From Brevibacterium sp. S111 (GTDB lineage Bacteria; Actinomycetota; Actinomycetes; Actinomycetales; Brevibacteriaceae): a DNA stretch of 64,000 bases. The stretch spans positions 124,001-188,000 of the forward strand of contig NZ_RHFH01000005.1 of NCBI RefSeq assembly GCF_004745075.1. Direction: 5' to 3'. The notes under the pieces are model-generated. The model worked only from the letters and a program-made list of their open reading frames with translations. It was not told the origin of the DNA and ran no database searches. The position numbers were made by a program, and so were the translations under genes. Below, one piece after another: positions 34,431-42,392 of this stretch (position 1 is the stretch's first letter; each line of letters begins with the position of its first letter).

Positions 34431-35567
34431 TCAGGCGTCGCCGACTTTGGCGAACCGGTCGATGCGATAGTTGTGGAGGGAGAAACGGGGCTCACGCTCG
34501 AGTGCAACATCAATCGATGCGCGAGCCCATGCTGGCGTGAGTTTAAAGCCGTGACCGGAATATCCGGTTGAGACGGTGACTCGTGGCGAGGCCTTATCGA
34601 TGATCGGCCGTGAGTCGGACGTGTAGACGTCCATGTGGATAGAGCTGCGTATGGGGTAAGACGATAGGCCGTTGAGAAAGCCACAGATAGTCTCCGCACT
34701 TTCCTCAACCGTCGCTTGGTCGAGTCGGTCTGGCAACAGCGCGGCATTGTCGATCGGTTCTCGTCCGTGTCCCGACCCCGCTTTCATCGTCATGCCGTCC
34801 AGTGATGGGAGCCCGTAAACATGTTGACCGTTCTTGTCACGGATGAAACCTGGAAAGGTGCCGGTGGAGAAATCGTACTCGGGGTCAGTGAGAAACCATA
34901 AAAGTGGGATTGGGCGGATGTCGAGGAGCGATGACACAGCCGGGACAAGGTCCTTGGTCCAGACACCGGAGGTGACGATGACCTGTGAGGCCGACCATTC
35001 CTCGTCGCCAGCCACGATGCGTACCCTGTCGGGGCCTTCTTCGATGGCATCGACGGGGGTCCTATCGAAGAGTGCGGCTCCTGCCCGCCGCGCAGCATCT
35101 TGGAATAGCCAAACGGCTAGTTCGGGTCGCAGTACCCCGCCGAGTTCATCGATGATGGCGATATCGTCGGCAGTGTCTTTGAGCTGAGGTAGCCACGTCG
35201 AGATCTCGTCGCCGTTTAGCCGGGTGTGCGGAAGTGAGAACTCGTCAACGGAATCGAGCACGCCGCGCATCTCGTCCGAGCTTTCGGCCCCGATCGAGGC
35301 GACGCCGTTGCGCAGAAAAACGTTTGCGCCGCTCATGCGATCGAGTCGGCTCCACTCTTGTCGGGAATAGAGTAGGGCGTCGACGTATTCAGGCCCCTCG
35401 TGGTATGCCACGCGAAACAGACGACTGTCGCCAGCGTAGGCAGCAGTTGGGTGTAGAGCGGTGGCACGCTCGAATCCTGCGACACTATAGCCAGCCTCAG
35501 CGAGGTCCCGAGCGATGAGTGAACCCACTGCACCGAGCCCGACCACTGCAACATCGAAGTTCGTCAT
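34431..35567 (-). CDS. FAD-dependent amine/N-methyl amino acid oxidase (sarcosine-oxidase-like)
   Basis: 378 residues of the DAO superfamily. The N-terminal FAD motif is DVAVVGLGAVGSLIARDLAEAGYSV, and TGYSGHGFKLTPAWA near the C-terminus matches the conserved GFSGHGFK of monomeric sarcosine oxidase and N-methyltryptophan oxidase. Relatives with covalent FAD carry a cysteine in CMYT; here the same position reads DVYT, so the flavin is probably not covalently bound. ATG at 35567 follows GGAGATAGTTCA. It heads a two-gene unit with gltS, divergent from an RpiR regulator. The likely substrate is an N-methylated or D-amino acid. Confidence 0.75.
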   Translation of the reverse strand: MTNFDVAVVGLGAVGSLIARDLAEAGYSVAGFERATALHPTAAYAGDSRLFRVAYHEGPEYVDALLYSRQEWSRLDRMSGANVFLRNGVASIGAESSDEMRGVLDSVDEFSLPHTRLNGDEISTWLPQLKDTADDIAIIDELGGVLRPELAVWLFQDAARRAGAALFDRTPVDAIEEGPDRVRIVAGDEEWSASQVIVTSGVWTKDLVPAVSSLLDIRPIPLLWFLTDPEYDFSTGTFPGFIRDKNGQHVYGLPSLDGMTMKAGSGHGREPIDNAALLPDRLDQATVEESAETICGFLNGLSSYPIRSSIHMDVYTSDSRPIIDKASPRVTVSTGYSGHGFKLTPAWARASIDVALEREPRFSLHNYRIDRFAKVGDA

Positions 35568-35652
35568 TGAACTATCTCCTTCAGTCTCCATCCGGGACAT
35601 GACCGCCCGAACGAGCGATATTTGTTATGCAAAACACATTGCTTCAATTAGA

Positions 35653-35666
35653 GTAGATTTTTCTAC
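35653..35666. promoter_or_regulatory. Inverted repeat in the oxidase/RpiR divergent promoter
   Basis: GTAGA-TTTT-TCTAC lies in the AT-rich region between the two starts. It is a plausible RpiR operator controlling both directions. Confidence 0.4.
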
Positions 35667-35678
35667 ATTGAGGTGTCA

Positions 35679-36647
35679 ATGCGTAGCAAAATAAATCATT
35701 ACGATGCGGCCACTCCCCGAAAGAGTGCCCCGCGCGGGGCACGGCAATGCCATACTGAAGGAGTGAAGCGATCAATTCCGACCGAGGCTGCTGACCGGCA
35801 ACCTGCACTCACACGCGCGGAGGCACGGGTCCAGCTGTATGCCCGTCAGGACCCACTGGCCTTCGCTACCTCGACGGCCGTAGAGATTGCCGAGGCGAGT
35901 TCGACAAGCGATGCAACTGTCGCGAGGACGGCGAGGAAATTGGGATTCCATGGCGTGCGAGAGTGGAAGCGCGTGTGTGCAGATTCGGTCGATTCGACTC
36001 TCGGCCTCGACGCTCTACTCCGCGTTCGGCTTGACAATCTCAGTAAAGCGAAGTCTGTAAAGTCCTCCGGTGGTCTCGCGCGACAGGTGCTTGCCTCCTC
36101 TGCAGAGGCATTACTTGCTCTAGCCGAGATTCTCGAGTCCTCAGCGCTAGACCACGGCGTAGACGAGCTCGTGAACGCGCGACGGGTGCTCGTGTACGGT
36201 CTCGGCGCGGCTTATCACGTCGCGGAATACCTCAGCCTCGCGCTCGAGCGGGTCGGCGTCGACGCGAGAGCGGTCACCGGCAGCGGTCATACATTAGCTG
36301 ATGCGATTCCCCGGCTTCGCAGCGATGACGTAAGTATCGTTCTCGCCCCGAGGCTACTATTTCCGGACATTGTCTGGTATGCAGCGGAGTCCGCTCAGCG
36401 TTGCGCGGCGACGATCCTAGTCACCACTGAACCTGCGCCCGAGCGCCTTCGGCAGTCGACAATTACTCTCAGGTTGCCATCGACGGCCCAAGTTGTCGCA
36501 GATGATACTATTCTCACTCTCGCTCTCGCTGATGTGTTCGTCGCTGCCATCGCCCGGCAGGAGCCGAACCGTTCGCTTGCGACCCGGCAGGCCGTTCAGA
36601 TGTTTCGCGATCGGATCTACTCGGGTCAACGGTGCGATTCCCGGTAG
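35679..36647 (+). CDS. RpiR/MurR-family transcriptional regulator
   Basis: About 322 residues. The N-terminal RpiR helix-turn-helix (DPLAFATSTAVEIAEASSTSDATVARTARKLGFHGVREWKR) is followed by a SIS sugar-phosphate-type domain (ARRVLVYGLGAAYHVAEYLSLALERVGVDARAV). SIS domains usually sense phosphosugars, though amino-acid-linked members exist. ATG at 35679, behind GAGG, is given; a GTG at 35763 directly after AAGGA also leaves the DNA-binding domain whole. It is divergent from the oxidase-gltS unit and probably controls it. Confidence 0.68.
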   Translation: MRSKINHYDAATPRKSAPRGARQCHTEGVKRSIPTEAADRQPALTRAEARVQLYARQDPLAFATSTAVEIAEASSTSDATVARTARKLGFHGVREWKRVCADSVDSTLGLDALLRVRLDNLSKAKSVKSSGGLARQVLASSAEALLALAEILESSALDHGVDELVNARRVLVYGLGAAYHVAEYLSLALERVGVDARAVTGSGHTLADAIPRLRSDDVSIVLAPRLLFPDIVWYAAESAQRCAATILVTTEPAPERLRQSTITLRLPSTAQVVADDTILTLALADVFVAAIARQEPNRSLATRQAVQMFRDRIYSGQRCDSR

Positions 36648-37354
36648 TGCGAGCGTGTTCAAGCACGATGCCCGCGGATCGCCGCCGGGATATCGGCATC
36701 TCACCCGCCACGTCGCCCGGAGCCTACTCGAGACGTCATTCAGGACGCGATTGCACCCTAAATGCGATGCACCGTGTTAAGTACTCGTCAGATGCGAGAA
36801 GCGCGAGCAGTTCTTCGTAAGTAATGGTGCGAAGCTCAGTCTCGCCCTCGTTCATGAAGCGAATCCTCTCGGAAAGTGGGTTCGGGTCGTGTTCTAGGCA
36901 ATAGATAGGCTGCCCACCACCTGAACCTTCCGCTTTAACGCCGCCCACTGTGCAGATGACACCGATCTTTTGAAAGGTGAAGGCTTTTGAGACGAACATT
37001 CCGCAGTGCTTGCAGAAGGCGGACGAACCCAGCGCCGTTCATGAAGCCACGGGCTTCAAACTCGTGCTCGTTGGCTTCGGAAGAAGAGCGCTGTATTTCA
37101 AACATGCGGCTTCTTCTGTTACTTCAATAGTTGAGCCTTCACCGCGTATGAACGTTCGTGGTGAAGTTAGTGCCCCTATGTCTAAGTCAAGGGGCAGCGA
37201 AGAATTGGCCGTGCTCATCCACCTTGAAGATGAGTTGCGTGACAAGGGGTGTTCGGTGGCTAGGGCCGATGCCGCTCCTGGGTCACCGCCCACAGTGTCC
37301 ATCGATGTGCTTTCGATACTCACGATTTTGCCACCTTGAAGCGCATCCTTGGTA
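36648..37354. other. Degenerate island segment with short frames of doubtful status
   Basis: About 700 bases between the RpiR gene and the IS3 remnant, with lower GC than the backbone. One possible small gene is listed separately. A frame at 37039-37323 on the minus strand (94 residues) ends just upstream of it in the same frame and has no known motif. A decayed gene is possible. Confidence 0.4.
36736..36999 (-). CDS. Hypothetical small protein, perhaps a broken zinc-ribbon protein
   Basis: 87 residues, starting MFVSKAFTFQKIGVICTVGG and including GQPIYCLEHDPN. The frame continues upstream of the ATG as FCKHCG, a CxxC pair that with the later cysteines would make a zinc ribbon, but a stop codon occurs 14 codons before the ATG. 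No clear ribosome-binding site is seen. It may be the remainder of a longer gene or a small real protein. Confidence 0.3.
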   Translation of the reverse strand: MFVSKAFTFQKIGVICTVGGVKAEGSGGGQPIYCLEHDPNPLSERIRFMNEGETELRTITYEELLALLASDEYLTRCIAFRVQSRPE

Positions 37355-37550
37355 CTAGAGGCGAAGTAGGGCGGCCTTGCCGGAGTCTTTCTGTTTGCGC
37401 ACCCGGACCCGCAGAGCCTTTGCTTAAGCCGAGTTCATTTACCATACGGGTGATCGCCCCGTTTGCTGTCCGGGATCGGCCTGGGTGTGGATGACGAGTT
37501 CTACGGCACGGGACTTGAGTCCGTCGGTGTATTTCTCTGGCAAGAGAAAA
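37355..37550 (-). pseudogene. Remnant of an IS3-family transposase OrfA
   Basis: Translation on the minus strand gives PEKYTDGLKSRAVELVIHTQADP, then in a shifted frame NGAITRMVNELGLSK, then LRVRVRKQKDSGKAAL. Together these match the helix-turn-helix OrfA of IS3-type elements. At least one frameshift and the absence of OrfB show decay. It marks past insertion activity in the island. Confidence 0.6.
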
Positions 37551-37617
37551 TCCCCTTCTTCCAATCTCCCTGACTCCAACATCCCCGAGGCGATTCATCA
37601 GTCCTGAGCAGATCCGA

Positions 37618-37854
37618 CTACTGCTTGTGACTGAGCGGGCTCACGGGACTCTCCTTACGGTGATCGTCGCTGTCAGGGCCGAACCGCGCTCGCACGTACC
37701 ATACGCATTCGACGATTCCCGTTAAGAGTGCCGTATTGATGATCCAAGTCGCCACCAGTGTCAGGTCAATCTGCTTGTGCATCAGCACGGCTGCTGCGGC
37801 TCCGAACAGAAAGCTGGTGGCCGCAGCAGCGAGCACGAGAATGAAATGTTTCAT
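37618..37854 (-). CDS. Small two-helix membrane protein
   Basis: 78 residues: MKHFILVLAAAATSFLFGAA begins the first membrane helix, LTLVATWIINTALLTGIVECVWYV forms the second, and the tail is charged (RARFGPDSDDHRKES). No family can be named. It lies 60 bases beyond the end of the universal stress protein gene on the same strand, at the edge of the island. Confidence 0.5.
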   Translation of the reverse strand: MKHFILVLAAAATSFLFGAAAAVLMHKQIDLTLVATWIINTALLTGIVECVWYVRARFGPDSDDHRKESPVSPLSHKQ

Positions 37855-37914
37855 CTGGTCATCCGTTCTTGCCCGATGAGGCGACCTGCGGGCAGATGCC
37901 GGGTCCCGAATTCC

Positions 37915-38979
37915 TCAGAGCCCGGGCTCCTGCGGAGCCTCGTGCTGCTTGCGACGCCCGTGATCCCGCGCGACGCGCACGACCATCGTCGGGCACTGCG
38001 AGTACGGCAGAACCGACTGAGAGGTCGACCCCAGAAGGAGACCGGCGAATCCGCCGCGTCCACGCGAACCGATGACGAGCACCTCGGCCGTGTCCGAGGC
38101 TCGCACGAGCACCTCGGCGGGCTGACCGTCGAAGAGCGTCCACGTGACGTCGAGGTCCGGGAACTCCTCCGCGAGGCGCTGCTTGGCCACGACGAGCTTG
38201 TCCGCACCTTCGTTGACGAGGCGTTCGAGATCGGCGGTGCTCGGCAGCCATTCGGGACCGATGACCGTCGTCGTGATCACGGCGACGATATGCAGCGGGG
38301 AACCACGCCGGACTGCCAGTCGAGCGGCCTTCCACAGCGCCGGGGATTCGGCACCGAGGGAGTCGACACCGACGACGACCTTGCCGTCGAAGCGCAGCCC
38401 CTCGATCGCCTCGGCGTCGGCATCGTAGTCTTCGACCTCGACACCGTCCTGGCGGATCGGGCGCGAGGAGGTCGGGTGAGCCGGCCGCTCGGCCCGGTCG
38501 TCCCAGCAGGCGGGTACGACAACGGTCGGGCAGGCCGAGTGCGCCGGCAGTGCACTGGAGACCGTGCCGAGCAGACGACCGGCGAAACCGCCGCGACCGC
38601 GCGAGCCGACGACGGCCAGACAGCCGGTCTTCGACTCGTCGATGAGCACGCCGGCGGCATCGCCGATCTCGATGACTGCTTCGACGGGAACGCCGGCGGC
38701 CTTGACCTCGGCCGCAGCTTCCTTGAGCGTGTTCGTCACGGCCGCTCGGATCGAGCTGTCGTCGATGGGCACATAGGAGACGTCGATCGCGGCCGCGGCC
38801 ACGCTCGGGATCGTGTAGGCGCCGACGAGGCGGATCGGCCGGTTGAGTGAACGCGCTTCCTGGATCGCCCAGGCCAGGGCATTGCGGCTGGGTGGGGAAC
38901 CGTCGATTCCGACGATGATGGACTCGGGTTCGCCGGCCGGAGCCGGGTCTGGGTTCTGCGGACGGTCCTGCTCACTCAT
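37915..38979 (-). CDS. Tandem-domain universal stress protein
   Basis: 354 residues forming two UspA domains (about 18-158 and 195-340). Each ends in the ATP-binding motif GSRGRGGFAG with following residues (GRLLGTVSSALPAHSACPTVVV and GLLLGSTSQSVLPYSQCPTMVV). Such tandem proteins bind ATP and support survival under starvation or hypoxia in mycobacteria and relatives. The ATG follows AGGAGCTTGCG. It stands alone after an unannotated 202-base gap. A precise role cannot be read from sequence. Confidence 0.85.
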   Translation of the reverse strand: MSEQDRPQNPDPAPAGEPESIIVGIDGSPPSRNALAWAIQEARSLNRPIRLVGAYTIPSVAAAAIDVSYVPIDDSSIRAAVTNTLKEAAAEVKAAGVPVEAVIEIGDAAGVLIDESKTGCLAVVGSRGRGGFAGRLLGTVSSALPAHSACPTVVVPACWDDRAERPAHPTSSRPIRQDGVEVEDYDADAEAIEGLRFDGKVVVGVDSLGAESPALWKAARLAVRRGSPLHIVAVITTTVIGPEWLPSTADLERLVNEGADKLVVAKQRLAEEFPDLDVTWTLFDGQPAEVLVRASDTAEVLVIGSRGRGGFAGLLLGSTSQSVLPYSQCPTMVVRVARDHGRRKQHEAPQEPGL

Positions 38980-39181
38980 CGCAAGCTCCTCGGGTCGAAG
39001 CGAACTTCTGTTTCGTCCACCCTAGAACACATTGCCGGTGAGTACTTCACCTATGTCACATCGTTATCCGATTTCCACCACAGTGCGGACAACACCGTCC
39101 CCTATCTGGGATGATGCTGAACGTTCACGGCACCTAGACGACCGTCGGGCGCAGCCTCGGCGACAGACAGGCCCACGCCCC

Positions 39182-39682
39182 TCAGGCGGCTGCGGAGAGC
39201 TCGAGGAACGGACGCCATTTCTCGACGGGCTTCTCGATGCCGCGCATCCACAGCTGGCCCAGCCGGGGCTCCTGAGGACGGAAACTGAGCTTCCAACCGA
39301 TTTCGTTCAAGGTGCGGTTGCCCTTGCGGTTGTTGCACTCTCGGCAGCAGGCGACGAGATTCTCCCAGCTGTTCGCTCCCCCGCGCGAGCGCGGAACCAC
39401 ATGGTCGACCGTATAGGCCGGCTTGCTGCAGTAGGCGCAGCGATGGTTGTCCCGGCGCAGGACACCTCGGCGAGACAGGGAGACCCGGCGATTGCTCGGC
39501 GGTCTCACATAGCGGGTGAGCAGGATGACTGAGGGCTGATCGAGACTCATGTGCTCGGATCTCACCGGGATGTCCTCTGCGGCCAGCACCGTCGCCTTAC
39601 CGGTCAGCACGAGCACCACGGCGCGTGTGAACGGCACGATCGACAGCGGTTCGTAACCGGCATTCAGCACGAGAGTCTTCAT
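39182..39682 (-). CDS. HNH endonuclease domain protein
   Basis: 166 residues. The N-terminal MKTLVLNAGYEPLSIVPFTRA segment is found in a well-conserved actinobacterial HNH family. The nuclease core is RRDNHRCAYCSKPAYTVDHVVPRSRGG, then ENLVACCRECNNRKGNR, with a zinc-binding set of four cysteines and the catalytic HNH residues. ATG at 39682 follows GAGGGGCGAGAT. It is a stand-alone gene, common in the phylum, and perhaps linked to DNA repair or defence. The target is unknown. Confidence 0.8.
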   Translation of the reverse strand: MKTLVLNAGYEPLSIVPFTRAVVLVLTGKATVLAAEDIPVRSEHMSLDQPSVILLTRYVRPPSNRRVSLSRRGVLRRDNHRCAYCSKPAYTVDHVVPRSRGGANSWENLVACCRECNNRKGNRTLNEIGWKLSFRPQEPRLGQLWMRGIEKPVEKWRPFLELSAAA

Positions 39683-39746
39683 ATCTCGCCCCTCATCTTC
39701 TTCTCTTGGGGGCCGAAACCGGCTGCCTCGGCCCCAGGAAACACAA

Positions 39747-39776
39747 AAGGCGCCGTGCTCATGGGCACGACGCCTT
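39747..39776 (-). terminator. Intrinsic terminator upstream of the HNH gene
   Basis: AAGGCG-C-CGTGC faces GCACG-A-CGCCTT with a short loop; on the minus strand the hairpin is followed by TTTTGTGTTT. It lies 65 bases before the HNH start, so it must end another transcript or act as an attenuator. Confidence 0.7.
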
Positions 39777-40033
39777 GAAAGAGGGCACGGAGACACGTAT
39801 GTACTCCGCACCAGAGACTGGAGCGGCTATTCGAACTATTCGACTATGCCCCATCTGCTTTCCTTCTGATCGACGGTGCGATGCTGTCGCGTCGAACCGT
39901 ACAGAGAACTCAATCTTCTCCAGAGTAACGCCGCGAACGGCTATGACCCAATTCACAGGCCCCGCGTCGCGGAAACTTCTCATTTCGTTCACCGAGTTCA
40001 CGTATTTCGGCGCGAAATCTTTCCGGGCATACA
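39777..40033 (-). other. Gene-free segment between two minus-strand terminators
   Basis: About 257 bases bounded by the NlpC/P60 terminator (40034-40081) and the terminator at 39747-39776. A 91-residue minus-strand frame here has no recognisable domain. A small RNA ending at 39747 is a possible explanation. Confidence 0.3.
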
Positions 40034-40081
40034 AAAGCTCCCCGCCCGACTCGAGGACCGTCGAGTCGACCGGGGAGCTTT
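40034..40081 (-). terminator. Terminator of the NlpC/P60 gene
   Basis: AAAGCTCCCCG (40034-40044) pairs with CGGGGAGCTTT (40071-40081), with an inner ACTCGA/TCGAGT pair. The minus strand continues with TTTTG. It lies 13 bases beyond the stop codon. Confidence 0.75.
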
Positions 40082-40093
40082 CGGTGAAGAAGA

Positions 40094-40921
40094 TCAGAGA
40101 ACGCGGATGAAGGTGACGTCGCCCATCCAGCTGTAGCTGCGCTTCGAGGTTCCCGAGCCAGGCGAACCGGCATCGTACATCTGTCCGCCACCGGCGTAGA
40201 TGCCGACGTGGCCGGGGTGCCAGATGAGGTCACCGGGCTTGGCCTCCGACTGGGAGACGACCTGGCCGGCACCCTTCTGCGCGCCGGAGGTGCGGGGCAG
40301 GTTCACACCGACGTGGCTGTAGACCCACGAGGTGTACCCGGAGCAGTCCCAGCCGCTCTGCGAGGTGCCGCCCATGACGTAGGGGGTTCCGACGCCCTTG
40401 GCTGCCCAGCCGAGGACCTGCTCGGCCTTGGAGCCGTCGATCGATCCGGCATCGGAGCCGGAGTCCTTGGATTCGCTCTTGTCCGAGTCGGACGAACCGC
40501 TGTTGGCGGTTTCGTTGCTGTCGGAGCCGCTGGTGGAAGCGGCGGTTGCCGTCTCAGAGGGTTCCGGCTTCGGCTCGGGCTTCGGAGCGGCCTCGGCGGT
40601 GATGGACTTGGTCTCAACGCCGAACGAGTCGGTCTTCTTCTCGGACTTCTTGTCCTTCGAATCGTCACCGACCGTGACGGTCTGGTTCTGGAATTCGACC
40701 TGCTGCGTGTTCTCGGCCTCGGCGGAGACGGCTGCCTGGTCATCGGCGCCCTGTCCGGCGGCGGGCATCACAGCCGCGGTGAGCAGGCCACCGCTGGCAG
40801 CAACAACGGCTGCGCGGCGCCCGAAGACACCGGAGTTGGCGTTCAGAAGTTCAGTGAGTTCGGTCAGTGGAGTCTTGACCTTGGCATCTGCGGCGCGGCG
40901 GCCATGCTGCTTAGTTGCCAC
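40094..40921 (-). CDS. Secreted NlpC/P60 peptidoglycan hydrolase
   Basis: About 275 residues. The N-terminal signal segment (RRAAVVAASGGLLTAAVMPAAGQGA) suggests export. A long Ser/Asp/Lys/Pro-rich linker leads to a C-terminal NlpC/P60 domain (about 165-275) that cuts peptidoglycan stems during growth and division. The catalytic cysteine is in GWDCSGYTSWVY (C193) and the histidine in PGHVGIYAG (H238). GTG at 40921 (VATKQHG) with GAGAGGG upstream is preferred to an ATG 36 bases earlier. The leader of about 120 bases is preceded by an array of MtrA-like half sites, which fits control by the cell-wall regulator MtrA. Confidence 0.82.
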   Translation of the reverse strand: MATKQHGRRAADAKVKTPLTELTELLNANSGVFGRRAAVVAASGGLLTAAVMPAAGQGADDQAAVSAEAENTQQVEFQNQTVTVGDDSKDKKSEKKTDSFGVETKSITAEAAPKPEPKPEPSETATAASTSGSDSNETANSGSSDSDKSESKDSGSDAGSIDGSKAEQVLGWAAKGVGTPYVMGGTSQSGWDCSGYTSWVYSHVGVNLPRTSGAQKGAGQVVSQSEAKPGDLIWHPGHVGIYAGGGQMYDAGSPGSGTSKRSYSWMGDVTFIRVL

Positions 40922-41045
40922 GTTTTCCCTCTCGTACCTATTGGCTTTCCGGGCCAACCGCCACTCTCGGTCCTTGAAATCTCACAGCCAGCGTGGCGTT
41001 CGGTTCTCGCTGTGAAGTCGCCATTGCGTGAACGACCTCCACAAC

Positions 41046-41083
41046 TGTAACCAATCGGTGACCCATTGTCACGTTTCTGTCAC
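41046..41083. promoter_or_regulatory. Array of four GTNAC half sites, candidate MtrA box
   Basis: TGTAAC (41046), GGTGAC (41057), TGTCAC (41067) and TGTCAC (41078) start 10-11 bases apart, one helical turn. MtrA of actinobacteria binds direct repeats of GT-N-AC motifs before cell-wall hydrolase genes. The array is about 125-160 bases before the NlpC/P60 start. Confidence 0.5.
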
Positions 41084-41178
41084 AACTGCGGGAGGGAAAC
41101 CGTGATGTTTTCCATAAAAGCCCAGGTCAGAGGCTTAAAAAGTCTTGAAACTTTCGTAACATTCTTCCGTTATACGAC

Positions 41179-41214
41179 GTGCCCCAAGGGGTGGGGAGCC
41201 ACTCCTTGGGGCAC
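41179..41214 (-). terminator. Hairpin after the DtxR gene
   Basis: GTGCCCCAAGG (41179-41189) and CCTTGGGGCAC (41204-41214) are perfect arms downstream of the minus-strand dtxR gene and ahead of the NlpC/P60 promoter. There is no clear T tract. The 284 bases between it and dtxR hold nothing recognisable. Confidence 0.55.
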
Positions 41215-41498
41215 GGATCACAGTCAATTGTAACGACTCGAGACTTGTCGATCGGCGGCGTCGTTACCGCACGTTTGCCGCTTCGTCACCGCTGGTCCGG
41301 CCTTGAGCCACCGCTCGTCCTGCTGTTCTTCAACTCGAAGGCAGCTCGTGGGGCCGGACTTCGGCCGCGGGGCTGGACTGCGCACTGTCAGGAGTGCGCG
41401 GTTGTGACCTGTCGTTCCGGCTGCCGTGAGTCGGCCCGCCCGCCGACTCCAATCAGTGAGCCGACTCTAGTCGGTCAGCCGGTCAGCCGGTGAGCAGG

Positions 41499-42185
41499 TC
41501 AGCTGCGGTAGGCGAAGACGTGCGAGGCCGTCTCGAGCGGCAGGTCGAGCACATCCTGTGCGCCGGGGACCTGCACGGTGATGTACTCGCCGTTGCGGGA
41601 GATTTCGACTTCGCACTCCGGCAGGACACCGGCGACCTGGAACTGCTGGAGCAGGTGGATGTCGACCTGCAGCGGTTCGGCCAACCAGGCGATCGTCAGC
41701 TTCTTCGCACCATCGCGACCGACGGCGGTGGCGAGGTCGATCACCTCGGTCGTCGGCGAATCCGCGCCTCCGATGACGTCGAGACCCGGGATCGGGTTGC
41801 CGTAGGGGCCGGAGGAGGTTTCGGGCAGCAGCTGTACGAGCTTGCGCTCGACCTGCTCGCTCATCACATGCTCCCAACGGCAGGCCTCGTCGTGGACGAG
41901 TTCCCACTCGAGTCCGACGACATCGGACAGGAGGCGCTCTGCCAGGCGGTGCTTGCGCATGACGTCGGTGGCGATCCGGCGGCCTTCGGGCGTGAGCTCG
42001 AGGTGGCGGTCGTTGCCGACGTGAAGCAGCCCATCGCGTTCCATGCGGGCCACGGTCTGCGACACGGTGGGGCCGGAGTGGTCCAGTCGTTCGGCGATTC
42101 GAGCGCGCAATGGCACGATCGACTGTTCCTCAAGCTCGATGATCGACTTGAGGTACATCTCAGTTGTATCAATGAGGTCGTTCAC
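41499..42185 (-). CDS. dtxR: DtxR/IdeR-family iron-dependent repressor
   Basis: 228 residues. The helix-turn-helix (PLRARIAERLDHSGPTVSQTVARMERDGLL) is nearly identical in form to diphtheria DtxR. The metal ligands keep DtxR numbering: M10, C102, E105 and H106 at the primary site, with H79, E83 and H98 at the ancillary site. An SH3-like domain completes the length. It should repress iron uptake and siderophore genes when iron is sufficient. Tandem repeat-like dyads lie 32-80 bases upstream. The IdeR-type role is preferred over manganese-specific MntR because of C102 and the SH3 domain. Confidence 0.88.
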   Translation of the reverse strand: MNDLIDTTEMYLKSIIELEEQSIVPLRARIAERLDHSGPTVSQTVARMERDGLLHVGNDRHLELTPEGRRIATDVMRKHRLAERLLSDVVGLEWELVHDEACRWEHVMSEQVERKLVQLLPETSSGPYGNPIPGLDVIGGADSPTTEVIDLATAVGRDGAKKLTIAWLAEPLQVDIHLLQQFQVAGVLPECEVEISRNGEYITVQVPGAQDVLDLPLETASHVFAYRS

Positions 42186-42216
42186 TTCTGACCAGCCACT
42201 CCACTCTTCGTCTTCA

Positions 42217-42266
42217 GGTCGTTGCGACCATTTCAGGGGTTGTCACCATTTCGGGTCGTTGCGACC
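42217..42266. repeat. Three tandem 18-19-bp units with GGTCG/CGACC dyads before dtxR
   Basis: GGTCGTTGCGACC occurs at 42217-42229 and 42254-42266, and GGTTGTCACC lies between (42238-42247), all joined by ATTTC-GGG-type spacers. They lie 32-81 bases before the dtxR start, in a good position for regulator binding. Confidence 0.5.
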
Positions 42267-42392
42267 CTGCTCCGGTCCGTGCCCAGGCGAACCCGTTCGC
42301 GGCCATTGCGATCTGTCCCAATCCTATCGTGCGTTCAGCATTTCCTGTGAGTCGAGAATCCGCTCCCCCGCGACAACTCAACCGCATGCGTC

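Noticed and set aside
32445-37914. A second attachment repeat matching the tRNA-Arg 3' end
   Set aside because: I looked for repeats of TTCGAATCTGCCCGGGGGC and found no convincing copy before the universal stress protein gene.
40922-41045. Cyclic-di-AMP (ydaO) riboswitch in the NlpC/P60 leader
   Set aside because: Such riboswitches occur before hydrolase genes in actinobacteria, but the conserved ydaO sequence blocks are not recognisable here.
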